A program made the position numbers and the translations under genes. A stretch of DNA of 64,000 bases from Sitta carolinensis (taxonomy: Eukaryota; Chordata; Aves; Passeriformes; Sittidae), in the NCBI GenBank assembly GCA_032173965.1, contig JAVUNC010000004.1, forward strand, positions 24,095,001 through 24,159,000, in the 5' to 3' direction. This document shows positions 45,533 to 58,800 of this stretch, piece by piece. Position 1 is the first letter of the stretch, and each line of letters begins with the position of its first letter. The notes under the pieces are model-generated. The model saw only the letters and a program-made list of their open reading frames with translations, was not told the DNA's origin and did not search any database.

Positions 45533-48500
45533 AAGGAAAAGCAGTATTTTGTAAGAGCTTCACTATTAAAATGTAGTCTCCTGGAGTATGACATCTGTAC
45601 CCAATACCCAGATGAGGAAAATTGAGTTTCATTGATGACAGGATTCCCAGGACACATGTCATTTTGAGTAAGGATGTAGCATTCATCCTCTTTCCACTGG
45701 AGCTGGGACATCCCAAAGTGAAGAAATGAAGGCTGACTGGGCTAGAGGGAGAAAGCATGAATTTTTGCCCTACAGCACTCTCATCAGAGAGAATGTTCCA
45801 GTATTTTCTTTGAAGATTGTTTATGCATTTTATCTAACAATTGTTTCAAATTAAATGTGTGAAGATCTTTTGAGACAAGTACACAGGACTAGCTCTTCCT
45901 TATGCGGTGTGAAGCTATAAGGCTGTAAAGTGCAAGTTGCTACTTCTGTCATGCCACAGTGAGTCTTGAATTCTTCTAGAGGAACATTTTTCCCCTACCT
46001 GTCTCACCTGCTTGTGTGGTCAAAAGAATGAGCTACTTGGATAGGCATGGCTCAGCCTTTTGAGGCTGTTGTTGGAATCACATCCAGGTTCTCTGAGCTA
46101 CATACCAGACCAAGCTAGGAGCACAGAAGATGGATGGAAGCAGTAATACCACCAGAACATGGTGCCATAAAACAGAGAACACCATTCAGTTCTTTTAAAA
46201 ATGACTGTGGCTCTTTACACCAAGGAAAATACTAACCCTTATGTTAAAGCTAGTGAAGGTAACTGCAGCTCATGTTGAGGCACTTCAAGAGTAGCATGGA
46301 GTAGGGAATTTTGCTGTTGACTTTGCCAAGACAGTTCCCTCATCAGCATTTTGATGTTTTAGACCACATGCTGAAGTCTTTTCAGTCTCCCATGAAGTGT
46401 GTAGGGAATCTTAGACTTAGACGGCACAGATTTCTGTCCTGCATTGGAACATCTGAAGTTCGATAATGCCTCATTGAATTTTTTCAACTCCTACTTCCAT
46501 TCCTGCCTGTAGCTTTTAATGTTTAGTTAATGGAGGATAGAAATGTTTCCCTAGTAACTTAAAAGAGATTTGTCTGCTATAAAAATACACAGGAACACCA
46601 GATTAAAAGGTAATCCTAAAAAATAGCACTCAAAATGTTTTACAAGGTAACAAAGTCAATACAGGCACACACGTCAGTGACAGCTTATATTTGCTAATGC
46701 TGTACGCATGAGCTGGTTAGTCAGAGCTGCTGAATCTGGCATAATACATGAGCATATCAGTTTCAATAAACAGCGAGACAGATTTTATTTCAGCTTTAAC
46801 ACCACATATTGCAAAATCACAAATTCATTTAACCAGGCGGATACACGACAATTCCTTGACAAACACATCATCTCTTTGACACTGGTTTCAAAGGACTAAG
46901 TTGACTTTGGCTGTAGTCCTTCTGCCTGCTGTGTTATTGCAGCAATGAAGATCAACATGGCATTACAGCAGGACTGTAGAGAAATTTAATCTTTAAAAAT
47001 ATAACAAAAGTACTGATCAGCAAGTCAAGAACTGGAATTCATTTACTTGCCACTCTTATACCTGTTTAGCCACATTTCTAGATACTTCACAATCAGTGAA
47101 GAGAACTTAAGGCAGTGTCAGAAATCATAGAAGAATTCAGTGGCAGAAAGTACTGATTTTCTGATATCACAGTAACTAAATTATATTTCTACCCCTTTAA
47201 AACAAGCTCAGTGAAAAAATAGGCAGATCTTATACACTCACACTAACTCTTTGGATAAGTATTATTTCAACAGCACTGATCCCAAACATAAGAATTTTAC
47301 CTTACAGACTTGTAGTCTTCCTTTTGTGGCTCCTTAATACAATAATAAAAGTTTTATGAACTCAAATGACACTATTAAGAAAGAAAAATTAGCCAAAGCC
47401 TCTCTGGACTTATTCATAACACTAGAATATTCAGTTCTTATTTCATAAGCTCTGGTTATACATGACAATGAACCATTAAAGTGCTGGTCCAGAGCCAAGT
47501 TGCCTTAATACATAAAAGTTTAAACTACAAAGCAAGCTGCTGCTGGAAGACATTAGAACTGTATGGATCTGTGTCATTGCTGTGTTCTGGAAGGCACTGA
47601 AAATGATTACGAACTGATCGACTTCTCCAACAAAGCACACCAGTCATGCCTTTAACAATGTAATGTCTTGACTTAGAATTTTTATAATAACACAGTGATA
47701 AGAACACCTGCTCATGGAAGCCAAACACCTGGATGCAAGCCCTCCACAGCCAGGGGTCTACTTCAGGGTGAAGTAACAGCAATGTATTCAGCTGGGGACA
47801 GTGACAGGGACTGAAAGAGCAGACACCACTAGTGATGGGTTACTCTGAATATAAGCATAAGGGTTTAGGAAGTCAGAAGCACTGGAGAGCCTCATCTCAT
47901 GCCTTGACATGCTTTTGAAGGGATATAGTCTTCAACTGTATTACTATGTGCTGAATTCAATGTTGCCTATGTGAGTGATGCACACTCATGGCGTAGCTAT
48001 TGGATTAGCCTTTGCTATTAAAATCAATAAATGCTTATTTTGTGAAGCCAGACATTAGGTGTCAAAATGTTCTGCATAGTCAAAATTATGCCAGCCCAGG
48101 AAAGCAGAGCAGCAGAATTTTATACATCTAAAAAATGTTAGTAGGCAGAACATAAGATGAATCAGGATTCTCAGTCGCACTACAAGTAAACAAGGATTTT
48201 ATAGGGACTGCTCACCTGGGTCCACAGACCTAAATTCATCCCAGGTGGCAATTTTGGCACATAAACACTGGGTTGGGGTTTGCTTTTTTTTATTCTGACT
48301 CTATGTTTCCTTCTCTCTTGTAACAATCCTGACAATCTATTTGTCTGTGACCTCCACCCTGGATTACTATAACTCATGATATGGTTGAAGCTGAACATGT
48401 GGCTAAAATATGGGCTCCAGATGTGACTGCTCATCTTTTCTAATGCTCACATCATTACAGAATAACAGACCTGCAATTAAGGTTCTCCACAAGTTTCCAA

Positions 48501-48866
48501 GTAGATTCTAAAACAGACACAATAAAGAACTGAGACATTTTGGGTTGTACATCCACATGATTTAATAGGTACCCAGTTTCACTGCAAAGGAAGAATCAAG
48601 AGCCTTATAATTGCAAACCAGACAGTCTAGATGCTGAGAAGCCTAGGATGCACTGTGCACAGAGGCATAAAAATGGACACAATCTGTTCAGTTCCTTACT
48701 TCGCTAATAATTGAAGGCCTCACCACCACCTTCAAGGAAAAGAACCCTGCCATCTGTTGCAGAGGCACTGACATTTTTTTCTTGGGATTTTTCTGGTCTT
48801 GGGAATTCCATTCTACCCAGTGGCACAAATTCATCCAGATTTACTAGATAGTGTGTTCTTTTTCAG

Positions 48867-49140
48867 TTCATAATCACAGAACATGCTGAGTTGGAAGGGA
48901 CCCACAAGGATCATCAAATCCAACTCCTGGCCCTGCACTGGACAGCTCCAAGAGTCACCCCGTGTGCCTGAGAGCACTGTCCAAACACTTCTCGAACTCT
49001 GTCAGGCTGGTGCTGTGACCACTGCCTTGGGGAGCTGTTCCAGTGCCCAACCACCCTCTAGGTGAAAAACCTTTTCCTAATATCCAACCTAAACCTCCCC
49101 TGGCACAACTTCAGGACATTCCCTCGGGTCCTGTCGTGGG
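48867..49140 (-). mobile_element. CR1 LINE 3' fragment (minus strand)
   Basis: It reads GAGTTGGAAGGGACCCACAA, then CCAACTCCTGGCCCTGCAC, GGAGCTGTTCCAGTGCCCAA and CCTAATATCCAACCTAAACC, a classical avian CR1 3' region in reverse. The 25 bases at 48886-48910 are identical to the tail of the SINE at 53526-53550. Confidence 0.92.
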
Positions 49141-51246
49141 TGTGTATTTAATCTCCCCAGGCTGAGCACCAAGCTCAGTCTCAGTTCAGTTGTTTAGTTT
49201 CACATTCAGGTTTACATCACAACTGCTTTTTATTCCAGGGCTGACTTCACTTTCAGTCTTTGAGAAGCTCAATATTGTTTATGTCAAATAAATATGCTTG
49301 CTCAGAGGGTCTTGGGTGGAAGAAAATTCATCAGGACCGAAATGAAAACTGCATACTTCAGCTTAAAATGAGCCAATTCTTTGCCTAGAGAAAACTAAAC
49401 AGGAAAACCGATTATTAAATAGGAAAGTATCACAGTAAGGTTAGTCACCTTCAGTGGTAAATGGCACATAAATTAGGGAGTCTTTAAGATGTCAATTCTG
49501 GCACCACGTTTAGGCTTAACTACTAATTATTAGACTGAGTACAGTCTAAGTACTGCTGTGGTTTCCTCAGCTCTTCATTGGATCTAATCCATTATAGAAT
49601 TTTTAAGTCTGTGAATGGTTCAAGACCTGGTTTTATTTAAGTTCATGTTTTGATATATGAGCTATAGTGGCTGCTAAATAACAAAGCCCCTGCTGAAACA
49701 TGAGCTTTTTTGTGGTGAACCAACCATGCATCCAGGGCGGGTCAAGAAAATCAGGGTGTTCACACCTTCAGGAGTACCAGAATGTCTTCTTATTAAACTA
49801 TGCAGGAAAGAGTTAGTATTTTGGAATGATAGGCAAGATATTTCTTGCTTCACCTGAACGCATTTATTTGTTTATCCTTTGACTTTTACCAAGAGAAGGG
49901 TGAAACAAAGTAGCCTATATTAACTTTGGCTATCATTATGTCATAAATAGGATAGAGGTATTTATAGCTTGGTGTTGCCTGGAATGCGAAGATTGGCTTT
50001 CTTAAGCTATACCAATTGTAAACGACACAACTGGCTAAAAGATCTCAGAAAAATTCACTTTGGTATTTCAAAGGCAAACTGCGACTCAGCTGTAACTTGG
50101 CAGACTTGAGTTCTAGGCAAAAAATTATCCAGCCTTTTCTTTTTTGATGTGTTATCTTTCACTTTCTTTCATCTTACCTTTTGACAAGATTTCACATTTT
50201 TGAGGAAAATTGAGAATACGGACGAAGGCCACAGCCCAGGGTTTTAGATTTTCATGTCAACAGGCTATGTTCAGAAAAAATATAGATCAGGGTTAAGCAC
50301 ACAGAGAAGTACAGACAGATCCTACACAACCAACCAGTAAGAGCACTGAAGTTTCAGGCTGAAAAACATGACAGGTTTTCATGGCACGCTTGAACATTTA
50401 TAAATAGGATAAGGCTTTTTGAATTTGTCCATTTGTTCATTATTGATCTAAAAATGACAGTGCAGTTCATTGGCATCTTGTTTAACTAAGGCATTTAAAA
50501 AAGCAGTATCATTATCAGTACAGCACAAAAAAAAAAAATTTAAGTGGTCTCCTTTATGTAGGTTACTCCTGCAAAATACTTTTATCCTAAAAACCATGTG
50601 ACTTCTGAATGAGAGTATCAATTCATAGCCTAAAGAATGAAAAATCTAATTGTTTGATGAAACCTTAGATGAAAATGTAGCCCCTTCTACACCCCTATGA
50701 ACCTGAATGATGTCGAAAACCTTGCCAATTTTTATTTGCTTCATATAATTAGGTTTTAATAAGTTGACCAAAAAAGGCAACTACAACAAATTTAACATAT
50801 GTAACAAATAAGGAAACTTGCAGGAGGATTTGAAGGATCTGGCAGAGTGCCATTCACCACAATGTCTTGGAACAAGATAAAGTCATCCATAATTTAACAG
50901 ATGTTAAAAAAAATTTAAAAGACGTTCTATTGCTAAAAAATTCTTATGGTGAATTCAGATTTGGCTCCATGTTCATAACACAATGACTTGACAAACAAAA
51001 AGTGAGAATTCAGATAAATAAAATACATAATAGAATGGCCACACACAGTGTGAGATTCCCATAAACTACTGAAAATATTTGCACTATTCTGAAAGACATC
51101 TTGATTAAAATTTAACTATGTACTCACTATAGCTGAGTTTCCTGAAAAGAATTAAAATTCAATTTAAAACATGGTAAAATGTCCTGGTGTTTATACATTT
51201 TTCTCATCTGTAGAAGCACCAAGTACAAGGTTCTGTACTACAGTCA

Positions 51247-51252
51247 TTTATT
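51247..51252 (-). terminator. Candidate HMGCLL1 polyadenylation signal
   Basis: TTTATT on the plus strand, AATAAA on the minus strand, about 190 bases after the HMGCLL1 stop codon. It is the nearest canonical hexamer I noticed downstream. Confidence 0.5.
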
Positions 51253-51440
51253 TCTTACTTAGAAATCAGACAATTCCTGACAAGACAGTTCAGTACAATA
51301 ACTCTTCCCATTAAAAAAAAATATATATTGGTTCTATTTTGCTTCTTTGATGCAATGGTTTTCTTGTTTCTTTTTCTGATGCAAATATCCTTGGTCAAGG
51401 TAAGTGGGAAATGTAATCAAGCTGAAAAAGAAAAATCCAT

Positions 51441-51554
51441 TTAATTGATAGTTCCAGTACTGAAGGAAGCTTGTGCAACCTTCGAGTTTGTTTTCTTGTT
51501 CAAAGCTGTGCAGATGAAGTTTCCAGCTTCCATCACGGCACAAAGATTTACTCC
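51441..51554 (-). CDS. HMGCLL1: HMGCLL1 last coding exon
   Basis: On the minus strand: acceptor TTTTTTAG, then [37 protein letters not shown] and TAA at 51443-51441. There are 38 codons including stop. An additional Cys follows GVNL, where mammalian proteins have other residues. Confidence 0.94.
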   Translation of the reverse strand, partial: GVNLCAVMEAGNFICTALNKKTNSKVAQASFSTGTIN

Positions 51555-54500
51555 CTAAAAAAGAGGTGAAAAATGTTAAGAATAATAAATGCACATGTTG
51601 AAAATGCTTTGACTCCAAGTTTTTGCTCCAGGGTCTAATTTTTGCAAACAAAGGGCCTGATTCATGTTATAGGTCATTAATGGGGATCAGTAAAGCTACA
51701 GTGATTTACAGATAGTTACAGCTTCTAGTTGTTTGAAAGATTCTACTACTTCAAGAGTGATTTCTTGTCCCATCAGCAGTGGACCAAATACTGGAGTAAT
51801 ATCTTTCAACCCCAAAAGAATCTAAAATAAAGAACTGGGATTACAACTAGAAGTTAGAAGATAAACAGTGTCTAAATATGTGCTATACTTATTTATCATC
51901 CAACACTATAAAACTTCATGCTTGCAAGTGCTCTACTTGCAGCTCAGGAAAATGGAGGAAACACTCTTGTATTGGCAACTGAATCCAGGAGAAATGGGCT
52001 CCTGTCTTCTCTTGAATAACTATAATCTCCTTGAAGGAGTCCATTTCAATACAAAATTACAATTTACCTTGATAGCACAGCTGAACAAAAACTCACAAGT
52101 GCTTCATCTGCCCATGCTAAAAAGTAGGTCCTTTGAGCAACTGTTTTTTAACTACGATATGTATCAGTACTGCTTGATTGCTAAAATTGAATCAGATCAC
52201 TCATTAAAGAGGCAAACCCACTTCATTATAAGTCTCCTTTATTACTCATGTATGGAAGTTTTAAATTTAGATCATATAAGTGATAAAAGTACGTGCTCCG
52301 AAGTTTGCAATGTAGAAGCCAGAGTAAAATTCCTGTAGAAAGGATACAAAAGGAGACTTTGAGCTACTGATACACTGAACAGTCACTCAAAAGTACAAGG
52401 GTGTCACTCTCCATTAAAGAGTACAAGGTGTATTGCACCAGAGATTACACTTTGATCACACTTCCAAATTGATGTACTAAGATTCAGACCAAAACGTGAC
52501 TTAAATACTTAATCCTTTAACTGGATCGAGCACTTATTTCCATGTTCTGTGGTAAACTTTGCCTTTTTCATCCTTGGAATTGGCTAAAAATGTTAATGAG
52601 AAAAGAAATGACTTATCAGAAATGTAATCAAAAACATTTTTAATTTGAAAAATTGCTAGCACCATCTAAACCACATAGTTCAAAGATATAATTTTATAAA
52701 TAACTCATTTTATTATAGTTATAACAAGGTTAATTTCAGCTTATTCTGTTTATTCTTTATGGGTCATTACTTAGATTTAATTTGTAAAGTGCTATTGCAC
52801 ATAACATAATCTAAAAAATCTTAATCCATCTGTGCTTTTTAACAAGGAAGAAATGAGCAGCATACCACCGTAGATATATTTGGTAGTTAGATTATGGAAG
52901 ATGTCAAAATAAACTCCCCAAACTACACGCTAGTCATGTTTTCATCACTGTAACACTGCGTATGTGTTGACAGGAAACACCTTCACAGTTCACATCCATT
53001 AAATGGAATACATCAACCTCTGCTTTTTATACTATCTTCTTTTATATAAGTATTGTGAACCAAAGAGGACTACCATGAGGGCACAAAACCCAGCATTCAT
53101 TAGCATGACTCAGAGATGGGAATGGGACAGGAGTAGGTGTTTGTAAGGTTGTCAACAAAATAATGTGTCTTCAGATAGATACCCAGAATGTACTTACCAA
53201 GTATACTTGGTAATCACTCCATATATCCAGAATTACTCCTTCACACCAAGGAATTAATTTTACCCCCCAAAAAAACCAAAGAAAAGTGCCTCTAATATTA
53301 TCTATAAACTTGGATAGGTGCCTTAAATCACAAAAGCTTCAGAAGGCAAAATCCTTTAATTCTCATTGACTTCAAAATTATTTCACATTTAATCTGCCAA
53401 AGATTAATTTCATGGGTCACTTCTTGTTTATGTGTTCTGAAGAACAGTATAGAAAAAGCATCAATTATCATTTTGATGTATCTAGTCAATCTGAACTCAA
53501 TAATTCACAGATACCACAAAATACTCTGAGTTGGAAGGGACCCACAAGGACTGTCAAGTCCAGTTCTTAAGTGAATGGCCCACATGGGGATCAAACTTGT
53601 GACCTTGGTGTTACCAGCTCTGACCAACTGAGCTAAAATAATGTATGGTTAAATACTGTCCAACATTGCCTGACACTTAAGGTGAGTTCAGTCAACTAAT
53701 TGAACACTTTAGTGTATAGTTGAGATGAACATGAGAAATTGCTCCTTGCCAATGGACAACATTAGCTATTATTATTTCATTTTGTGCCATTGCACAAAAG
53801 GAACATATTAATAGTTTTCTTCAATAATGAGTTTACAGAATTGGCAATGGTACCAAAACCAACCAACATTTTAAAGACAAAATCTCATACATTATGGTAA
53901 TAACTTTGAGGGTCCAGGTCTCTCATCCAGTAAAACACTCTTTAATGAGCCAGAAAAGATTCAAAAAGCAAAGCCTTGTGTTTTGTTATTGTGTAATCTA
54001 AAATTTAAAATTAAACAAAACCTAAATAAAACCACCACCAAACCAAACCAACGAAGAGCTAAGAATTTGATGGTGAGATTGTCTCCATGGGATTTGGTAT
54101 CAACCTTTAGGACAACATGGATTCTTGCTTGGCCACCAGATTGTTAACAGATTAATTGATCTTATCAAGAAGCCTGGGACATGATATATTTCATATAATC
54201 AGACTATTTTTGCTTAATTAACTTCATTTTGCTATGAGTCAGGTGGAAAGGTCAATGAGCATTTTGCCCACAGAAAGCCTAAGTCTAAGGTGCACTGCAA
54301 TGTAAAGTGAAATGCATGATTTCTCCTCCTTATTTCAAATAATTGTGTTGTTTCAAAAGAATAAACATCTTCTTCATGAAGAAAAGCTACCCCAAAGTGT
54401 GTACAAACAGTTCAAAACAGGGTCCACTTCTATAGTGGACTCTTATGATTGAATATATTCTAAATATATATCTGACCTCTACCCTGAACTCCCTAAAAAG

Positions 54501-55806
54501 CAAAAGAGAGCAGATAAATTCTTACAGTGAACTCTAAGGCACTGAATATGCTTTAACAGTGCACAGGGAATGTGAAGTTCAGAAACAAGTTCTGTAATCC
54601 TTTCATCTCAAGGAACTCCCATTGGCATGTAGACCATATGGAACTGCACCCTACAAACAAGTGTTAAGTTCCAATGAGCTCCTCCATAATACAAATCTTT
54701 CTATTTCAGATATCAGACATTTAGATTTCTTTCTGCTGTAGTTTAAATGCAAACCACACACTTTGTAGTTCTGGCAGTGCTTTGTATGTTCTCCTTTGAA
54801 CTTGACTCTTCAAATCTATGTGTAAATTAAACATAAAGTTACTGCAATGCCTGAGTTAGCATGAAATCATTATACCACATATCCAGAAAAATGGGGACTG
54901 ACAGGAAGACCAAAGAGCACAATTATTGAAGAAGGCAGCCACTGAGTCCTAGGAATACAGAATAATTAACATGCCAAACAAGGCAGGGATACTAAATGTG
55001 TCCTTTGAGGTATGGATGCTCAAATGGTAAGGTTCATTAAAGTGCAGCTCAATGCATATAAGATGCTTTGCCCTCTCCTCCATGAACAGGACTGGACTGG
55101 TAATAAAAATCACTCTGAAGCCTCTGAGCCAGTAACAGGTTCTGTACAATTTTGAAACATATTAAACGATACCTGAGAAATAACAATTTCCTGTGCTTGG
55201 GTGCCAAACACCACAAATTTTTTCGAATTTGAAGTCAGAAAAATTGACAACAAATTAATAAACACTATGAGCCAAATCCAAAACTGTGACGAAAGCTGGA
55301 AAGCTCTGTCTTTCCACTGTTGAGATGATCAGTCTTCTGGAGCAATGTCTATAGTACTGAATTTTTGTGTTTACTGAGGCAGGGCAATTACACAAAGCAG
55401 CTGCTACTAAGTTCCTCACAGCTCCAGATAGGAAGAAGTGGATTATTCAAATTATGTTAAATGCATAAACCATTTCTAGTCTAAATTGCTAATGAAGACA
55501 ACATCATTTCTGTTATATGTCAAGCCATATTAAAGCACTGAGTTTGCAAAAACTACTATGGGCTCTGAATATTTTATTATACAGCACAAGTTGCTATACA
55601 ATGTGAGGTACATATCATACTTTTCCCAGAAATTTTTTTTTTCCTTAAAGTCTTAAGTAGAAATACTAGCAATATCTTACTGTGTTGATCCCCAGACCAT
55701 TCAGCATATATATCACATCCTCTGTGGCTACATTTCCAGTAGCACCTTTTGCATAGGGACAACCACCAAGGCCTGCAACAGATGAATCCACTACAGCAAC
55801 TCCCAT
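51441..55806 (-). CDS. HMGCLL1: HMGCLL1, 3-hydroxymethyl-3-methylglutaryl-CoA lyase-like 1, 3' part, two exons
   Basis: Extramitochondrial relative of HMG-CoA lyase, which cleaves HMG-CoA to acetyl-CoA and acetoacetate. In mammals this paralogue is myristoylated and cytosolic/membrane-associated. Minus-strand exons 55806-55681 and 51554-51441 join in phase 0 and encode the last 79 residues. The first carries the end of the TIM-barrel with the catalytic-site loop [11 protein letters not shown]. The second has the C-terminal helix ([19 protein letters not shown]) with the Cys that forms an inter-subunit disulfide in HMGCL. The end (GTIN) lacks the peroxisomal CKL signal of HMGCL, favouring HMGCLL1, as does the position next to GFRAL. 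Upstream exons lie right of the window. Confidence 0.93.
51555..55680 (-). other. HMGCLL1 last intron
   Basis: About 4.1 kb with one tRNA-headed SINE (about 53505-53638). A plus-strand open frame at 51868-52338 has no recognisable features and is treated as chance. Confidence 0.85.
53505..53638 (-). mobile_element. TguSINE1-like tRNA/CR1 SINE (minus strand)
   Basis: Read on the minus strand, the head is tRNA-Ile-like: A box TTAGCTCAGTTGGTCAGAGC, then ACCAAGGTC and a B box AGTTTGATCCCC. It is joined at about 53578 to a CR1-type 3' tail (GACAGTCCTTGTGGGTCCC). The tail shares 25 identical bases with the CR1 at 48886-48910. A tRNA-Ile head on a CR1 tail is the build of TguSINE1, known from songbirds, mobilised by CR1 enzymes. 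The anticodon arm is shortened, so this is not a tRNA gene. Confidence 0.8.
55681..55806 (-). CDS. HMGCLL1: HMGCLL1 exon with the catalytic GGCPYA loop
   Basis: On the minus strand: acceptor TTTTCCAG, donor GTAAGA, exactly 42 codons, phase 0. It encodes [20 protein letters not shown], then [22 protein letters not shown]. The Cys in GGCPYA is the catalytic Cys of HMG-CoA lyases. Confidence 0.96.
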
Positions 55807-58800
55807 CTGGAAAATAACACAAAAATTAAGCATCAGCACAGAGTATTATTTATAATTTTTCATAAATGGCAGGCCATATATAATAGTTACCATGCATAAA
55901 ATACACATTTCTCCACAAATGGATGTGTTCTTTTGAGGAAATTCCATATAAATGCTTTAATCCTGATGTCTTTATAAGTTAAGACTTTTCAAACACAGGA
56001 TATGGAACAAAGAACTAATGGTCCATTACATGTGATTTTGGCAGATGATTGCTGTTTTATAGACAGAGTGTTGTTCTTGAAAATAAGCCTTCTGATTTGT
56101 TTTAGTATAGTGGAGTCAGTTCTCATGAATTTTAAGATAAACAAGAATCATATTTGTATGCTTTTGTAAAAGATATCACCTGATGGACTTCTCAAGTGAC
56201 CAGTGAAGATGGAGAAGTGGTAACTTCTCTGTCCAATCTCTAATCACTGTCTAGAAACATATATACGAGGTCAACAATAAACAAGAGACTTCTTTTTTTC
56301 TTTTCTACTTGAACACCTGTTGTCTGTGTTACTGTGTGTTTCTGTCTGCATCACAGTAACAACAGAGGTCTGTCTTTTTATCTTTCAACTTGGTGTTTTT
56401 AAATAACCTGCATTAGTATGAAAGGTTTTCATGTAAAAAAAAAAAACAATCAGTGGAAGTTTCCCACAGATATATATATACAGGTTCTGAGCTTGGAATA
56501 TTTTTAAGGGAATACTTGGTGACAGTGTTAAGCTTTCTCATTTTAAACTAGACTTAAATTAAGACTTGAAAAACACTCAGCTGTGGTAAATTCATAATTG
56601 TTTGATTTTTATTTTCTCCTTGCTGCATTCAAATATCTTCTCTTTTCTGATCCACTCAGCATATTTATGATAAAAAGTAATAAACCAGTTACCAACTCTG
56701 CCCAGGAGATAATATTACATTTCCTAAGGGACAAAGTCTCCCCTAGGAGACTGATAAGAGACGGGACAAAAAAATGAGCCAGTGACTTCAACAGATATGT
56801 TTAGTGAGCTTTTGCACCCTCTTTCTATGATTTGATTTTAAAATAAAGCTGAAACTGGAAAGCACTCTTTTTCTGTTGCAACATGTTAGGTATGTGATCC
56901 AGGGTACCAGGTCCCCTTGTCAGAGAAGGCTCTTCAGTCTTCCCTTTGCCTCTGGAGGCATTCAGGCTTTACAGATAATCAGAAGTAGGCAAGGGAATTA
57001 GGCAGAACAATCATTAGGTCTTCAAAGACACAAGCTCCTCTCTGCCTTAAGCACACTAGAGGGTTCCCTTCCCCACAGGAATAATTTAGACAGACATGCA
57101 CCAACACTGTAAGACAGGTCAGGCAGACTGAAATTCAGGACAGAAGTTCCTGTGCAGAGAAAAAAATTCAAGCCCCTGACTTTGGGTACAGAGAGATTCT
57201 AAACCATGCCTGTTACCTGCATATGCAAGTCAGGAAGTTTGGCTTAGAGGCACCTGAGTGCACAGATTGCTGATCTCTCTTCTGAGGAACCTACCTTTCC
57301 CTGCAGGCTGGTCTGAGAGCCTGAGCTTCTTTCAAGACATGCACACAGCTAGCTGGCAAGGTAGGCAAATGATACATCCTGCATGTTGCAGTTGTAAGTC
57401 CCCTTTCCAAATATACCTATTAGTTGGTTTTTCAGTTCTGAAATAAACTACCCTAATGTGGGGGGTTTTTTTGTATTTGCTTCTAGTTTTAACAGTGCAT
57501 TCCATAGTTTTATAATTTGCCTTACAGGCTCTTTGAACTTTCAACATCTCTGGAGGCCAGTAATAAAGAATGAAGTGTTGTCTCAGGTCCTATTCTTGGA
57601 CAGAGAATATTATCTCGATCTAGGTAGCTGCTCAAAGCCTGTAATAGAGACCTCAAAGGAGTCAAGGTCCATAACTGTGACAGGCAAGAGAGTACTACTT
57701 AATATTGTTCACACAATGAGAGTCTTTAAAAAGAGATACTGTATTTTAGAGTATGTTAATCTGTGAGTTATGGAGTGAATCACTGAAGTGAATGTTTCAC
57801 ATTTCAGTCACTTCTCACACTCTTTGTTCGTGTTATGCCACCAGTCAGAAAATGTGCTACATGACACATCTATGTCCAGTACACAGAGGATGTGCACTCC
57901 TGACAGCTGGACATTCTGTCTCTTTTTGCTCTAGCTGCTAAGATTCATTCGTTTACTCCAGAAGTCATTGCTCCAAGCTCCACAGTGTGAGCTTTCAGCT
58001 TTCAAGTGTCCATACAGAGACTCACGTAAGGCTTTTTATTGGAAAGAGTTAGGGTATGGTGAAGGTCTGCAGAAAAGGATGTCTAATGTGGATATTCAGG
58101 TTGATATAAGCACGATCCCACTACTATGCCTGCTCTCTCAGTCTGATTTTAAGATTTCCATCAGAAATTATTGTTTCAGAGATGAAAAGATAAAAGAAAG
58201 TGTCTTTCATGGAAGTTTTACCAATCTGTAAGGATATGTCATAAGTGCTAGAGCATTCTTCTTCATGTACTCATTTTCAGTAACTTTTACAGGGGGATAA
58301 AACTATAGGCAAATAATGTGATGAAGTACATCATGACTGTTAAATTCCCAAGAAATATCAGTAGATTCAGAAACAGCTTCAGTAGCATATAAACGGTCAC
58401 TTTCTAATCCCAGAAAATTATCTCAATAAATTCTCATCCTTTTGCAAAAATGGGAAAAAAGTATCAACTAAATTGTATTTGGTAAAAAAACAGCCAAAAA
58501 AGTCAGTAGTCTTCACTCCTTCACAGGGTACGCACTGTAAGGAAAACCAAGAATATCTTCCAGCATTAAAAGGGCATGTTTCCTAAAGGCATTGAATATC
58601 TATACATCTTAATTCCTGATATCTTTGTACAAACACTAGTGATGCCACCATAATTATGATTTTGCGGGGCAAATCTTGCAGCAGTGGGGTACAGGTTGCT
58701 TATAACTGTTTGTTGAAAGTGTTGGTGACTATATGGGTGGATATGGGATATCACAGCAACTTGAAGGTAACATGAAACACCTGTCTTTGTCTAACCATAC

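Larger units (their letters stand above)
43398..51246. other. Intergenic region between GFRAL and HMGCLL1 (convergent 3' ends)
   Basis: About 7.8 kb of AT-rich sequence between two genes pointing at each other. It contains a short CR1 end at about 45472-45532 and a longer CR1 fragment at about 48867-49140. No further gene, RNA gene or island is seen. Confidence 0.75.

Noticed and set aside
51868..52338. 156-codon plus-strand frame in the last HMGCLL1 intron
   Set aside because: It has no known domain and no promoter or splice context, and its composition is that of AT-rich random sequence. It is probably chance, although conservation was not tested.
53579..53638. Possible tRNA-Ile gene (minus strand)
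   Set aside because: The A and B boxes are recognisable but the anticodon arm is shortened and the sequence runs into a CR1 tail, so it is a SINE head.
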